This document shows, piece by piece, positions 18,054-26,108 of a stretch of DNA of 64,000 nucleotides. This DNA is from Stenotrophomonas sepilia. Lineage in GTDB: Bacteria > Pseudomonadota > Gammaproteobacteria > Xanthomonadales > Xanthomonadaceae. Each line of letters starts with the position of its first letter. Within the stretch, counting starts at the first letter, position 1. Below the pieces are notes generated by a model, which saw only the letters and a list, made by a program, of their open reading frames with translations, searched no databases and had not been told where the DNA came from. Both the position numbers and the translations under genes were made by a program. The stretch covers positions 124,001-188,000 of the forward strand of contig NZ_LXXZ01000040.1 in assembly GCF_003244875.1 (NCBI RefSeq), read 5' to 3'.

Positions 18054-18356
18054 GGCACCACCGGTTGTTGCAGACGGCTCTACCTTAGCCACGCGGATCG
18101 TACGCGCGGTGAGATCGGTGTGGAGGCTGCGTCGAACTGTCGCGTGGCCCATCCGCATCGCGTTGACGCGCGGTTGGGTTGCGGAAGAAGTGTCTGCCTG
18201 TGCGCACACGCGTGCACCATGGTTCGTGGAGGCAGGATGAGGAATCGCGGGCTTCCGGATGACGCCACGTTGGCAGCCATGCCACCGCCATCTAGCGCCG
18301 GATCTGGAAGATGGTCGCTGCCGCCAATCGGGCGGCTGAACCCAAGGAGACTTTCC
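18054..18356. other. Divergent intergenic region, BLUF copy 2 / yciG
   Basis: About 300 bases without a gene. It must hold the promoters of the BLUF operon (minus strand) and yciG (plus strand). On the minus strand GCTAAGGT about 30 bases before the BLUF start, and on the plus strand CTAGCGC about 65 bases before yciG, are the only -10-like CTA elements; neither has a clear -35. Nothing else was recognised. Confidence 0.4.
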
Positions 18357-18686
18357 ATGGCCAACCAGAACCAGAACCAGAACCAGGGCAACAGCAACCG
18401 CGGTTTCGCTTCGATGGACGAGGACAAGCAGCGCGAGATCGCCGCCAAGGGTGGACGTGCCGCGCACGAGTCAGGCAACGCCCATGAATTCAGCTCGGAA
18501 GAAGCACGCGAAGCCGGCCGCAAGGGCGGCGAAGCAGTGAGCCAGGACCGCCAGCACATGGCTGACATCGGCCGCGAAGGCGGCCAGAACAGTCGCGGTG
18601 GTGGCAACCAGGGCGGCAACCAGGGAGGCGGGCAGCAACAGCAGGAACGTGGCGGCGGCAACAACCGCGGTGGCCAGCAGCGCTGA
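18357..18686 (+). CDS. yciG: YciG-like stress protein with KGG motifs
   Basis: A 109-residue very hydrophilic protein. The core has the KGG (con-10-like) repeats: KQREIAAKGGRAAH, AREAGRKGGEAV and MADIGREGGQ. The ends are Asn/Gln/Gly repeats (NQNQNQNQGNSN; GGNQGGNQGGGQQQQ), so much of the chain is probably disordered. Relatives are general stress proteins; in Salmonella yciG is the first gene of yciGFE-katN. AAGGAG precedes the ATG. A strong hairpin follows the gene. Confidence 0.9.
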   Translation: MANQNQNQNQGNSNRGFASMDEDKQREIAAKGGRAAHESGNAHEFSSEEAREAGRKGGEAVSQDRQHMADIGREGGQNSRGGGNQGGNQGGGQQQQERGGGNNRGGQQR

Positions 18687-18714
18687 TCGGCATTGAAACC
18701 CGATGTACCCCTTC

Positions 18715-18739
18715 GTGGGCGGACGTGATGTCCGCCCAC
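18715..18739. terminator. Hairpin terminator between yciG and katN
   Basis: A perfect ten-pair stem GTGGGCGGAC / GTCCGCCCAC with a GTGAT loop, followed by TTT on the plus strand. It lies between convergent genes and may serve both. Confidence 0.75.
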
Positions 18740-18807
18740 TTTCGTGCGCCCTCGCGTCACTCACGGGCGTTTCAACTGGGACGCCGCAGGTGGGCGCCCC
18801 AGGTTTT

Positions 18808-19716
18808 TCACGGCTCGCGTGGCGGCAGGTCCAGTGCGCCCGCGCCCGGGCCGGCCCCCAGCTCGGCCCCGGTGGTCGGCCGCGCTTCCGGGTCGGAGAG
18901 CGTGCGCAGGGTCATGGCCTGCACCGCGGCCTGTTCGCGTGGATCGAGGTCCACCGTGCCGCTGCCGTCGCCACCGTCCACCGCAGCCTGTGCCCCGCGG
19001 TCGCTGACCCGCTCCCAGAGCTCGCCGCTGTTCCAGCTGCCCTGCAGGTCGTCGGCGCCGTCGCCCTGCGACATGTCCATGTACAGATCGGTGAACGCAG
19101 GATCCCCCGGCAGCTTGCCCGGTGGGAAGTTGGGCTGGATGCTGTGCAGCGCCTTCTCGAACGACTTCATGTGGGCGATCTCGCGGGTCATCAGGAAGCG
19201 CAGCGCATCCTTGATGCCCGGGTCGTCGGTGACGTTGATCAGGCGCTCATACACCAGCTTGGCGCGCGCTTCGGCCGCAATGTTCGAGCGCAGGTCGGCG
19301 CTGGGGTCACCAATCGAGTCGATGTAGGCGGCTGTCCACGGCACCCCGCTGGAATTGACCAGCGCCGGGCCGCCGCCGTACAGGATCTGTTCGGTGTGGC
19401 TGGTGCTGTTCTGGCCCAGCAGCCGCATGTCCTCGGCCTCGGCAAGCCCTTCGGACTGGATTGCCTTGGGCCCGCGGTTGAGCATGGCGATGATGGTGCC
19501 GATGATCTCCAGGTGGCTGATCTCCTCGGTGGCGATGTCCATCAACAGGTCCTTGCGCCCGGGATCGCATTCGCCAAGTCCCTGGGTGAAGTAGCGCATC
19601 GCAGCGGCCAACTCGCCCTGCGGGCCGCCGAACTGCTCAAGCATGAGGCTGGCGAGCTGCGGATTGGATTCGCGGACGCGCACGGTGTACATGAGTTTCT
19701 TGTGATGAAAGAACAT
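18808..19716 (-). CDS. katN: Manganese catalase
   Basis: A 302-residue dimanganese catalase that breaks down hydrogen peroxide in the cytoplasm without haem. The ferritin-like four-helix core carries the metal ligands in the blocks GGPQGELAAAMRYF, DIATEEISHLE, AAEARAKLVYERL and TREIAHMKSFEKAL. The C-terminal region PGDPAFTDLYMDMS and WNSGELWE is the usual tail that wraps around a neighbouring subunit. Length matches the family (about 290). It follows the yciE gene by 39 bases on the same strand, an arrangement matching the Salmonella RpoS-dependent yciE-katN order. Confidence 0.95.
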   Translation of the reverse strand: MFFHHKKLMYTVRVRESNPQLASLMLEQFGGPQGELAAAMRYFTQGLGECDPGRKDLLMDIATEEISHLEIIGTIIAMLNRGPKAIQSEGLAEAEDMRLLGQNSTSHTEQILYGGGPALVNSSGVPWTAAYIDSIGDPSADLRSNIAAEARAKLVYERLINVTDDPGIKDALRFLMTREIAHMKSFEKALHSIQPNFPPGKLPGDPAFTDLYMDMSQGDGADDLQGSWNSGELWERVSDRGAQAAVDGGDGSGTVDLDPREQAAVQAMTLRTLSDPEARPTTGAELGAGPGAGALDLPPREP

Positions 19717-19755
19717 GAGGATTTCTCCAGTGGCTGGCGTGGGCTGGCTTCGCGG

Positions 19756-20277
19756 TCAACGCTTGGCCTGGGCGCCAGGCGTTTCGTCACGGTTGAGGAA
19801 CGCACCGACCAGGCCGTCCTGGTGGTCCTCCAGCCAGCGCGCCATGGCAACCTCTTCCTGCAGGATCTGGCCACACACCGCCGCAATGTCGGGCGCGCCG
19901 GCGCGCTCGGCAGCGATCACCAGCGCCCGGTACGTGGCGATCTCGGTGTTCTCGAAGCCGAACGAAAGGCCCACGCTCTTGACCACCTCGTCTTCCATCA
20001 GCGTGTTGCCAGCGGCGTGGATGGCGGCGGTCATGCTGGCGAACAATCCCTTTGCGGTGGGCACGCTTCCTCCCAGCGCCTCGATGCACTCCCGCAGGGA
20101 AGCGGCCTGCCCCTGTGTCTCCTGGACGTGCTGGCCGATCCGGGCAGCAAGCTGGGGGTAGTTCTCGATCCGCGAAGCCATGGCCTTCATCATGGTCTCA
20201 GCTTCCTGTTCCATGGCGTAGGCATCCTGCAGCCATTTCAGCAGGCGTTCGCGTCGGGTGTCGTTGTGGTCTGCCAT
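19756..20277 (-). CDS. yciE: YciE-like ferritin-family stress protein (DUF892)
   Basis: A 173-residue protein that aligns with E. coli YciE: RLLKWLQDAYAMEQEAETMM, MASRIENYPQLAARIGQH, SFGFENTEIATYRALVIAA and LQEEVAMARWLEDH. Repeated acidic and histidine residues on the four helices suggest a di-metal centre. It is more like YciE than like the YciF copy 4 kb away. It is the first gene of a pair with katN. The promoter is upstream in a gap that contains no clear -10. Confidence 0.9.
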   Translation of the reverse strand: MADHNDTRRERLLKWLQDAYAMEQEAETMMKAMASRIENYPQLAARIGQHVQETQGQAASLRECIEALGGSVPTAKGLFASMTAAIHAAGNTLMEDEVVKSVGLSFGFENTEIATYRALVIAAERAGAPDIAAVCGQILQEEVAMARWLEDHQDGLVGAFLNRDETPGAQAKR

Positions 20278-20435
20278 CTCGATCTCCGGTCTGGGGCGAC
20301 ATGCCTCCGGAGAACATGGTGGAGCGCTGGCAATCACCGCCTTGTCGGGCGGTGTGAACCGCTGGAGGTGGCCGCTGCACGCGGCCCTGATGCGGCGATA
20401 ACATGCAGGGACTGCGGGTTGGCCCCGCTCCGCGG

Positions 20436-20777
20436 TCAGGGCATTGGGCTGGACAGTGCCGCGCCGCCGGCTCGACCTTGCAGGCTGCCACCCGACGCGC
20501 GCGGAGCGTCCGTCGCCACCAGTGCCTGCACCACACGGTGTTGCATACGATGAGCACCGCCCTCCACGCCCACGACATACACGAAGCGCCCATCGAACTT
20601 GGCGTGCGCGCCCTCCAGGAGATCGTCGGCCTGCAGGGCTCGCTTGAGCGACTTCATCCACGTGCGCTCAGGCATGCGGTCCAGTTCCACTACGATGGCA
20701 GTGCCACCGCAGTCCAGCGGCATGCACTCGACACGCAGCACGCGTGGAGAAGCAGAATCGGTTCCGGATAGCGGCAT
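20436..20777 (-). CDS. Hypothetical protein of 113 residues
   Basis: A small soluble protein with an alternating strand-helix look (RVLRVECMPLDCGGTAIVVE, then RTWMKSLKRALQADDLLEG and GRFVYVVGVEGG). The start MPLSGTD was chosen because GGAG lies eight bases before it; the long upstream frame is not supported. The C-terminus is Gly/Ala/Ser rich and probably disordered. The family is not recognised. It diverges from the receiver-only response regulator. Confidence 0.55.
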   Translation of the reverse strand: MPLSGTDSASPRVLRVECMPLDCGGTAIVVELDRMPERTWMKSLKRALQADDLLEGAHAKFDGRFVYVVGVEGGAHRMQHRVVQALVATDAPRASGGSLQGRAGGAALSSPMP

Positions 20778-20982
20778 GAGAGAAGCTCCAATGCGGGGGA
20801 CGGCGGCAGTATCCATGCCACGTGCCAAGGCGCCGTCAACGAGCTCCATCCGGCCCTGCACGCTGCCTCGACGGTGCTGGAGGCGCGCTTCACGGGCTTC
20901 GCGCCGGGCTGACAAGCCGCACGCGTCGTATTGATGCTGCACAGCACAGACTGGCACTCCCGAAGCAATACAGGCTGTACAC

Positions 20983-21375
20983 ATGCAATCCGGAATGAGC
21001 CAGCGCAGATGCAACCTGCTGCTGGTGGAAGACCAGCTCGACCTGGCAGCACTGATGGAACATGCACTTGAGGACGCAGGCGACCAGGTGACGCACGCCT
21101 ACAGCGTGTTCGACGCGCTGGGACTGCTGGACACCCAGCGATTCGACGGCGCCGTGCTGGATGTCGAGCTTCGTGACGGCGTGGTGTTTCCAGTCGCTGA
21201 TCGCCTGGCCGAACTTGGCATCCCCTTTCTGTTCGTCTCTGCGGTCTATGACCAGCTGGTGCCGCAGCGCCACCGCCGCGCCGCCTTCGTGGCCAAGCCG
21301 TTCCACGTCGACCAGCTGCAGGAGACTGTGCGGCGCGTGGTGGGCGACGCCTGCGCACCCTCTTCGGCACGCTGA
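20983..21375 (+). CDS. Single-domain response regulator
   Basis: A 130-residue receiver domain without output domain. Signature residues are E16-D17 (LLVEDQLDLA), phospho-acceptor D60 (AVLDVEL), S86 (FLFVSAVYD) and K105 (FVAKPF). Such stand-alone receivers carry phosphate between histidine kinases and other proteins or act by binding. No histidine kinase is near. The start could also be the ATG four codons downstream. It converges on the pair of BLUF genes, 15 bases away. Confidence 0.9.
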   Translation: MQSGMSQRRCNLLLVEDQLDLAALMEHALEDAGDQVTHAYSVFDALGLLDTQRFDGAVLDVELRDGVVFPVADRLAELGIPFLFVSAVYDQLVPQRHRRAAFVAKPFHVDQLQETVRRVVGDACAPSSAR

Positions 21376-21390
21376 CCCCGACTGCAGCGG

Positions 21391-21789
21391 TCAACCCAGG
21401 TGCGGGGCCACCACCAGGCTCAGCTGGCGCAGCGCACCACCACGGGAGAGCCCGTCCCAGTTGCCACGCGCCACGCTGCGGATCTCGGAGGCCTCAACCC
21501 ACAGCAACCGCATCGACCAATCAGGAAAGAATCGGCCTGAAACCCTGCCACGGCCCAGTTCGATCAGCTCGCGATGGCTGCGGGCACTGAGAATGCGGCT
21601 GTACACCACGTTGATGCTGTCTTCCGGTCCCTCGATATACTGGAGGAAGCGGAGCCCATCATAAAGAAGCACACCGGTAACGCCGGCTTCGAAGTTGAAG
21701 CCGGCGGCGGCCCTGCCGAGGTCGTCCACATGGTCCATGGAAAGCCCCGGTATCGCCTCACTTGCGTAGGCGATCGCGCGGAGGGGCAC
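21391..21789 (-). CDS. Stand-alone BLUF blue-light sensor protein (copy 3)
   Basis: A 132-residue single BLUF domain with GTG start (VPLRAIAYASEA), placed by homology to the other copies; GGAA lies just upstream. Photoactive-site residues are present: Y8, N32 (GFNFEAGVTG), Q50 (RFLQYIEG) and W-x-M (PDWSMRL). It lacks the polar tail of copy 2. It follows copy 4 by 138 bases, enough for a promoter of its own, and it converges with the receiver gene. Confidence 0.92.
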   Translation of the reverse strand: MPLRAIAYASEAIPGLSMDHVDDLGRAAAGFNFEAGVTGVLLYDGLRFLQYIEGPEDSINVVYSRILSARSHRELIELGRGRVSGRFFPDWSMRLLWVEASEIRSVARGNWDGLSRGGALRQLSLVVAPHLG

Positions 21790-21927
21790 ATTCGTTCCTT
21801 CTGGCGCAGGAGGTTTCCTGCACGGCAATGATCGCTGCCCCGTTGTAGGCGGCGATGAGGGCCTTCAGGCGCTGGGGCACCGCCTCCTCCCCTCGGCTGC
21901 ACACTACGCTAACACCCGACCCGGACT

Positions 21928-22356
21928 TCAAGCGGCGTTCGCGTAGGGCTCAACGATTGCGAGCAGCTTCTCCATCGCCTCGGCTTCGTTCTGGCTCGTT
22001 ACCGCCCGCTGGATGAAACCGCTCCAGTCCGCAAGGGCGATCATCTGCAGCTCGCCCGCGCTGACCGACAGGCAGCGCATTGGCCAGAACGGCAATCGCC
22101 GCTGCCCGACACGGCCACGCCCGAGTTCGGTCAGTTCGGTGTGGCTGCGGGCGCCGATTACGCGGGAGAACGCAACATCCAACCCGTCGGCTGGGCCTTC
22201 CATGTATTGCAGGAAGCGCTGCCCGTCAAACAACAGGACGCCGGTTACGCCCGCTGATCGATTGAAGCGGGCCGCATCTTCCATCAGTGCAGCCAGGCGT
22301 TCCGGCGTGAACCCGGGGACAGCCCGGCTGGCGTAGACAATCGCGCTGTTCGGCAT
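21928..22356 (-). CDS. Stand-alone BLUF blue-light sensor protein (copy 4)
   Basis: A 142-residue single BLUF domain. Y8 (AIVYASRA), N32 (RFNRSAGVTG), Q50 (RFLQYMEG) and W-x-M (PFWPMRC) are kept. It is most like copy 1, sharing SAGVTGVLLFDG-type core, RVG.RRLPFWPMR and the ending LVEPYA/IVEPYA, and also an AGGAGCAGCC leader, so the two look like duplicates. CTAGATT about 30 bases upstream of the ATG is a possible -10. Confidence 0.93.
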   Translation of the reverse strand: MPNSAIVYASRAVPGFTPERLAALMEDAARFNRSAGVTGVLLFDGQRFLQYMEGPADGLDVAFSRVIGARSHTELTELGRGRVGQRRLPFWPMRCLSVSAGELQMIALADWSGFIQRAVTSQNEAEAMEKLLAIVEPYANAA

Positions 22357-22533
22357 CGGCTGCTCCTACTCTCCCAGCCGATCAATCTAGAGCCGACAGC
22401 GTTCACACGCCGTAAACGCGTACAGGGAGCGCGTCACGCATGGGCCCATGTGCACGGGTTTCATGGATTCGGGCTGGATCGGAGATGACTGACGGCGCGA
22501 CCGCATGCTGCAGTGCGGCAGAACGGCGGGTCT

Positions 22534-23223
22534 TTACGCAATGGCCGGCCCGGTCAGCACGGCAGGGGCACCCGCCGCTCCCATCTCCGCCAGATAGGCT
22601 GAAAATCCCCCTGCGGCGCGCCCTTTCAGACGCGCACTGGTGAAGACGACGGGAGCACCGGCCCAGCGTATATCCGCGCCGCAGGCCTGCAGCGCCCTCA
22701 CGATCTGAACGTCTTCCCCGCAGCGCAAGGCAGGAAAACCGCCGACCGCACGATAGAAATGGGCAGAGACACCCAGGTTGGCACCATGGATGCGCCCGTG
22801 ACCTTCCCCCCACTGCTGCCGCCCCTGGAATACCCTGCGCAGGCGATGTTCGGACGGGCAGCGCGCCGCAATGTCCACCAGTCCGCAGAAGGCGTCACAC
22901 GGCTGCTCCAGTTGTCCAACCAACCAATCGCCAGGGACCTCGCTATCGGCGTCGGTGCTGGCCAGCCACCTGGCGCCGCACCCCAGCAGCTCGACGGCGG
23001 CCGCTGCGCGGGCAATCCCCACGCAGCGTGCATCCAGCCGCACAATGCCGACGCGCTGTTGATGGCAGATGGACGCCGTCGCATCCGAGCAAGCGTCCAG
23101 TGCAACCACCACTTCGACCGCTTCGCCGCCCAGGCCCGGGTGCAGGGCCGCCCTTCGGATCGATTGCAGGCAGCGCGCCATGCTGGCTGCCTCGTTGTGC
23201 GCGGGGACCAGAACGCCTATCAC
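22534..23223 (-). CDS. Family 2 glycosyltransferase
   Basis: A 229-residue GT-A glycosyltransferase. The start is a GTG that overlaps the stop of the methyltransferase (GTGA). The nucleotide-sugar fold is seen in VLVPAHNEAASMARCLQSI and VVVALDACSD, the metal motif is DAD in STDADSEVPGDW, and the acceptor-side block GGFPALRCGEDVQIV carries the ED catalytic pair. There are no membrane helices. It would move a sugar onto a small or lipid-linked acceptor in the cytoplasm. It is the last gene of a four-gene unit with an acyl-CoA dehydrogenase-like protein, a PIG-L deacetylase and a methyltransferase. Confidence 0.88.
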   Translation of the reverse strand: MIGVLVPAHNEAASMARCLQSIRRAALHPGLGGEAVEVVVALDACSDATASICHQQRVGIVRLDARCVGIARAAAAVELLGCGARWLASTDADSEVPGDWLVGQLEQPCDAFCGLVDIAARCPSEHRLRRVFQGRQQWGEGHGRIHGANLGVSAHFYRAVGGFPALRCGEDVQIVRALQACGADIRWAGAPVVFTSARLKGRAAGGFSAYLAEMGAAGAPAVLTGPAIA

Positions 23224-23807
23224 CGCAGGCCCTCGTTGCGGGCCAGTGACAGCGTGCCGCGCGTCCAGCCCTGCAGCACGAAGTCCGCATCGCGATAGTG
23301 GAAGGCTTCGTGCAGGCCGTGGCCCAGGCACCGATGCACGACTTCGGTCCGGCTCACCCGCCCGGGGAACGAGGGCAACCAATGGCACGCGACCAGCAAT
23401 CCGTCGTCACGAAGTGCTTGATCGATTCCGGCACGCAGCTCGCGAAGAGCGCTCGTCCCCAGGTAGTAGCCCATCTCACCGCAGACGATCAGGTCGAAGC
23501 GCCCCGGCGGCCATTGCTCGGGGTGGCTGGCGCAGTGGACCTGCACGTGCGGCAGGTGGGCCAGGTTGCGGCGGGCCCGGAACGCTGCGCGCGGGCTGAT
23601 GTCGGTGGCCAGCAGGCGCTCACAGCGGGCCGCCAGGGCCTCGGTCAGCACGCCGTTGGAGCACCCCAGCTCCCAGCCACGATTGAACTGGCGCTGGCTC
23701 AGGCTGGCCAGCAGCAACGCACGCTTGCGTTCTTCATACCACCGGCTGCGGTAGCCAAAAGGGTCTTCCTGCTCATGCAGTTCATCGAAGTACGGTTGCG
23801 CGCTCAT
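23220..23807 (-). CDS. SAM-dependent methyltransferase (NodS-like)
   Basis: A 195-residue class I methyltransferase with motif I WELGCSNGVLTEALA, an acidic residue in ATDIS at the end of strand 2, and FDLIVCGEMGYYL as motif II region. The domain resembles NodS, the N-methyltransferase acting on a deacetylated chito-oligosaccharide. That is suggestive because a PIG-L (N-deacetylase) gene lies directly upstream. Both neighbours overlap it by four bases. The substrate is unknown. Confidence 0.88.
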   Translation of the reverse strand: MSAQPYFDELHEQEDPFGYRSRWYEERKRALLLASLSQRQFNRGWELGCSNGVLTEALAARCERLLATDISPRAAFRARRNLAHLPHVQVHCASHPEQWPPGRFDLIVCGEMGYYLGTSALRELRAGIDQALRDDGLLVACHWLPSFPGRVSRTEVVHRCLGHGLHEAFHYRDADFVLQGWTRGTLSLARNEGLR

Positions 23808-24562
23808 GCCAGAAATACCTCGTAATCGCGGAAAAATCGGGCCAGTACATGGGAAGGCAGCACCGGCGGGCTGTTCAGGCCCGGCACGTTGCCCGTCTGC
23901 GTCCGGAACCGGGCGATCGCACTTCGTTTCACCGACGCCACTGCGGAAATGTCGACAAGCTGCGGGAACTCCCACGCCATATGCGCGCAGGCCGGATCCA
24001 GCCAGTGCCAGCCCCATACCGGGTACTCCAGGCGACGGCAACCCACTGCGCGCGCGGCGCGGCAGGCTGCACGCCCTGCCGCTTCGTGATCGGGATGCCC
24101 ATCGAAGCGCCAGGGCGCCAGTACCAGATCGCCCGGCTGCAGGTGCTGCTGCAGCCGGTCCTGCAGGCCCTGTTCGTGCTTGCTGACCGCGCCATCGCCG
24201 ATGCCGAGATGAAACGTCGCGTCGGCTGCAATCCCAAGTTCCGCCAGCGCCGCTGCAAGCTCTGCCCGACGCGCCGACCGCAGGCGGTCCGGTGTCCACC
24301 ACGGTTCACCCGGATAACACGCTTCACCATCGGTCACGGCAATGACGCCAATCTCCATGCCCTGTGCCGCGGCTTGATGGAGCAGCCCTCCACAGCCAAG
24401 GATCTCGTCGTCGGGATGCGGCGCAACGACCACAAGGCGGTGATGGTCGGCGCACAGCGAGCGGGCGGGCGTGGACGGTTGCTGCCAGAGCCAATCGCAG
24501 CGCAGCCAGGCCTGTTCCTGAGTTCCCTGTCCTTGCAGGGGTGTGCTGGCTACAGCGCCCAT
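23804..24562 (-). CDS. PIG-L family deacetylase
   Basis: A 252-residue zinc-dependent deacetylase of the PIG-L/LmbE group, which removes acetyl groups from N-acetylglucosamine-type amines. Zinc and catalytic residues are in VVVAPHPDDEILGCGGL (PHPDDE at 48-53) and in FDGHPDHEAAGRAA. The N-terminal 40 residues are outside the usual domain. It overlaps the acyl-CoA dehydrogenase-like gene by 13 bases upstream and the methyltransferase by four bases downstream. Confidence 0.9.
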   Translation of the reverse strand: MGAVASTPLQGQGTQEQAWLRCDWLWQQPSTPARSLCADHHRLVVVAPHPDDEILGCGGLLHQAAAQGMEIGVIAVTDGEACYPGEPWWTPDRLRSARRAELAAALAELGIAADATFHLGIGDGAVSKHEQGLQDRLQQHLQPGDLVLAPWRFDGHPDHEAAGRAACRAARAVGCRRLEYPVWGWHWLDPACAHMAWEFPQLVDISAVASVKRSAIARFRTQTGNVPGLNSPPVLPSHVLARFFRDYEVFLA

Positions 24563-25518
24563 GCGGTCTCCTCGGCTGCCCGCTGCTCACCCAGCCACTG
24601 CCAATCGCGATCGGCATGGCACTGCCTGAGGAACACCGTCAGGTCCGCCCAGCGGCGGGCGTGCCCGTCTTCCAGGCACATCGGCGCCGGACCGAGCGCC
24701 CGACCTGCAAGGTCCAGGACGCGCGTCGCCGCCCGCTCGACCACGCAGCGCAGCCGCACTACGTCTTCCCGATGTGCCGATTGGGGCGCGTCGTCGATGC
24801 GCGCGGCCACTTCGCGAAGCAGCGCCGCAGCCGGCCCCAGGGCAAGGTCCGCTGCACCCAGCAGCCGTGCGCGGTTGCCGTCGCTGCAGGCCGGCCGCAT
24901 GCGTTCAGCCAGTGCCACCGCTGCGCCAAACCAGACCGCCGCGATACCGGCTCCGCCATGCCAGAAGCCCGGCCGTTGCAGGTAGGCGTCGCGCGGTCCC
25001 AGAATCGTCATCGGTGCGCCGTCGAAGCGCACCGTCGTGGACGGAATGCCGGCCATGCCAGCCGCCGGCCAGGGCTCACCCGAAAGCGTGCACCAATGCT
25101 CCCCCGCCACATGGCACAGCCACACGCCGTGTGTGTTCCGCACGGTTACCAGTGCCGCATCCACCCACGCGCTGCCTGAACACCAGGGCTTGTCACCATA
25201 CAGTCCACCGCCGGCGTCGATGCGCAGGGTGTTGGCTGGGCCTTCTGCGGCCCACACCGCCAGCAGCTGCCCCTCAGCAACCATAGGCGCGTTCAGCTCG
25301 GCAATGATCGCCAGGGCGTCGTAATGCGCTTCCAGCACCTTGGCCAGGCAGAGGTCCTCTGCCCCCCACGCCGCCAGCGCCCGCCAACGCTGCAGCGTGT
25401 GGCCACTTCCGGGCAAAGGCAGTGCGGGCTGCTGGGCGAGAACCTGGCGCGCGCGGTTGAACAGCGAAGAAGGCAACGTCACATCCTGCATGGCCGATCT
25501 GCAATGAAGATAGGTCAT
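24550..25518 (-). CDS. Acyl-CoA dehydrogenase-like flavoprotein
   Basis: A 322-residue protein with a shortened acyl-CoA dehydrogenase fold (family members are about 380 residues). Recognisable blocks are a helical N-terminus, the beta domain with GGLYGDKPWCSGSAWVDAALVT, and a C-terminal helical bundle (ADLALGPAAALLREVAARID). The usual catalytic Glu of the C-terminal domain could not be placed with certainty. It heads the PIG-L/methyltransferase/glycosyltransferase unit. A second ATG nine codons in is an alternative start, and CTACGTT just upstream could be a -10. Confidence 0.75.
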   Translation of the reverse strand: MTYLHCRSAMQDVTLPSSLFNRARQVLAQQPALPLPGSGHTLQRWRALAAWGAEDLCLAKVLEAHYDALAIIAELNAPMVAEGQLLAVWAAEGPANTLRIDAGGGLYGDKPWCSGSAWVDAALVTVRNTHGVWLCHVAGEHWCTLSGEPWPAAGMAGIPSTTVRFDGAPMTILGPRDAYLQRPGFWHGGAGIAAVWFGAAVALAERMRPACSDGNRARLLGAADLALGPAAALLREVAARIDDAPQSAHREDVVRLRCVVERAATRVLDLAGRALGPAPMCLEDGHARRWADLTVFLRQCHADRDWQWLGEQRAAEETAWAL

Positions 25519-25600
25519 GAACGTAGGCGCCCTGCGGTCACATCACTGTCTTGGCGGTGTGGCGGCCACATGAATACCCGGCGCAGTGTTCCTCACGCGC

Positions 25601-26098
25601 TCACCGCTGGCGCTGTTCGCTGGCACGCACGCACTGGCGCAGCTCCCACAGCCAGGGCAACACCACCAGGCCAAGCGCCGGCAGCAGTACGAACCCCCAC
25701 AGCGCCGGTGCTGCCGGTGCCACATTGACTGCCCATCGAGGTTCGGCCTGCCACGCCACCCCGCCCAGCAGCACCCAAGGAGCGGCGTCGAGCACACTGT
25801 GCACGTGCTGCTCGGCCGGGCTGATGCGTCGCCGCCCGTCCGCGCTGACAGTGTCGAGGTAGCCGGCGATTGCGTGCGCGATGACCAGGACTGCCAGCAG
25901 CGTGACGAGCAACCACGTGCTTTCCAGCACGAGCCACGCCAGCACGCCGCTGCCGATGAGCAGCAGCTGCAGCCCATGCAGCAGGCTCTCGCGCATCGCG
26001 GACGTGTGCGGCAGGTCGGTACGCCGGTGAAAGTGGAAGTCCAGCGCACCGGCGGCCAGCCAGACTGCGTAGACACATGCCATGACAATCCAACTCAT
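25601..26098 (-). CDS. Four-helix membrane protein of unknown function
   Basis: A 165-residue integral membrane protein with about four helices (IVMACVYAVWLAAGALDFH, LQLLLIGSGVLAWLVLES, WLLVTLLAVLVIAHAIAGYL and ALWGFVLLPALGLVVLPWLW). Histidines cluster at DFHFHRRTDLPHTS and after helix 3 (EQHVHS), a possible metal or haem site. The family is not recognised. It starts ten bases after the zinc alcohol dehydrogenase stop and is probably co-transcribed with it. Confidence 0.7.
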   Translation of the reverse strand: MSWIVMACVYAVWLAAGALDFHFHRRTDLPHTSAMRESLLHGLQLLLIGSGVLAWLVLESTWLLVTLLAVLVIAHAIAGYLDTVSADGRRRISPAEQHVHSVLDAAPWVLLGGVAWQAEPRWAVNVAPAAPALWGFVLLPALGLVVLPWLWELRQCVRASEQRQR

Positions 26099-26108
26099 GA
26101 CGGCCTGC

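Noticed and set aside
18703..20553. 616-codon open frame on the plus strand
   Set aside because: Antisense to katN and yciE, both firmly identified; no recognisable protein.
22439..22450. Perfect palindrome CATGGGCCCATG
   Set aside because: Twelve-base GC-rich palindromes occur by chance; it is downstream of the glycosyltransferase operon and over 80 bases from the BLUF copy 4 start, with no second copy.
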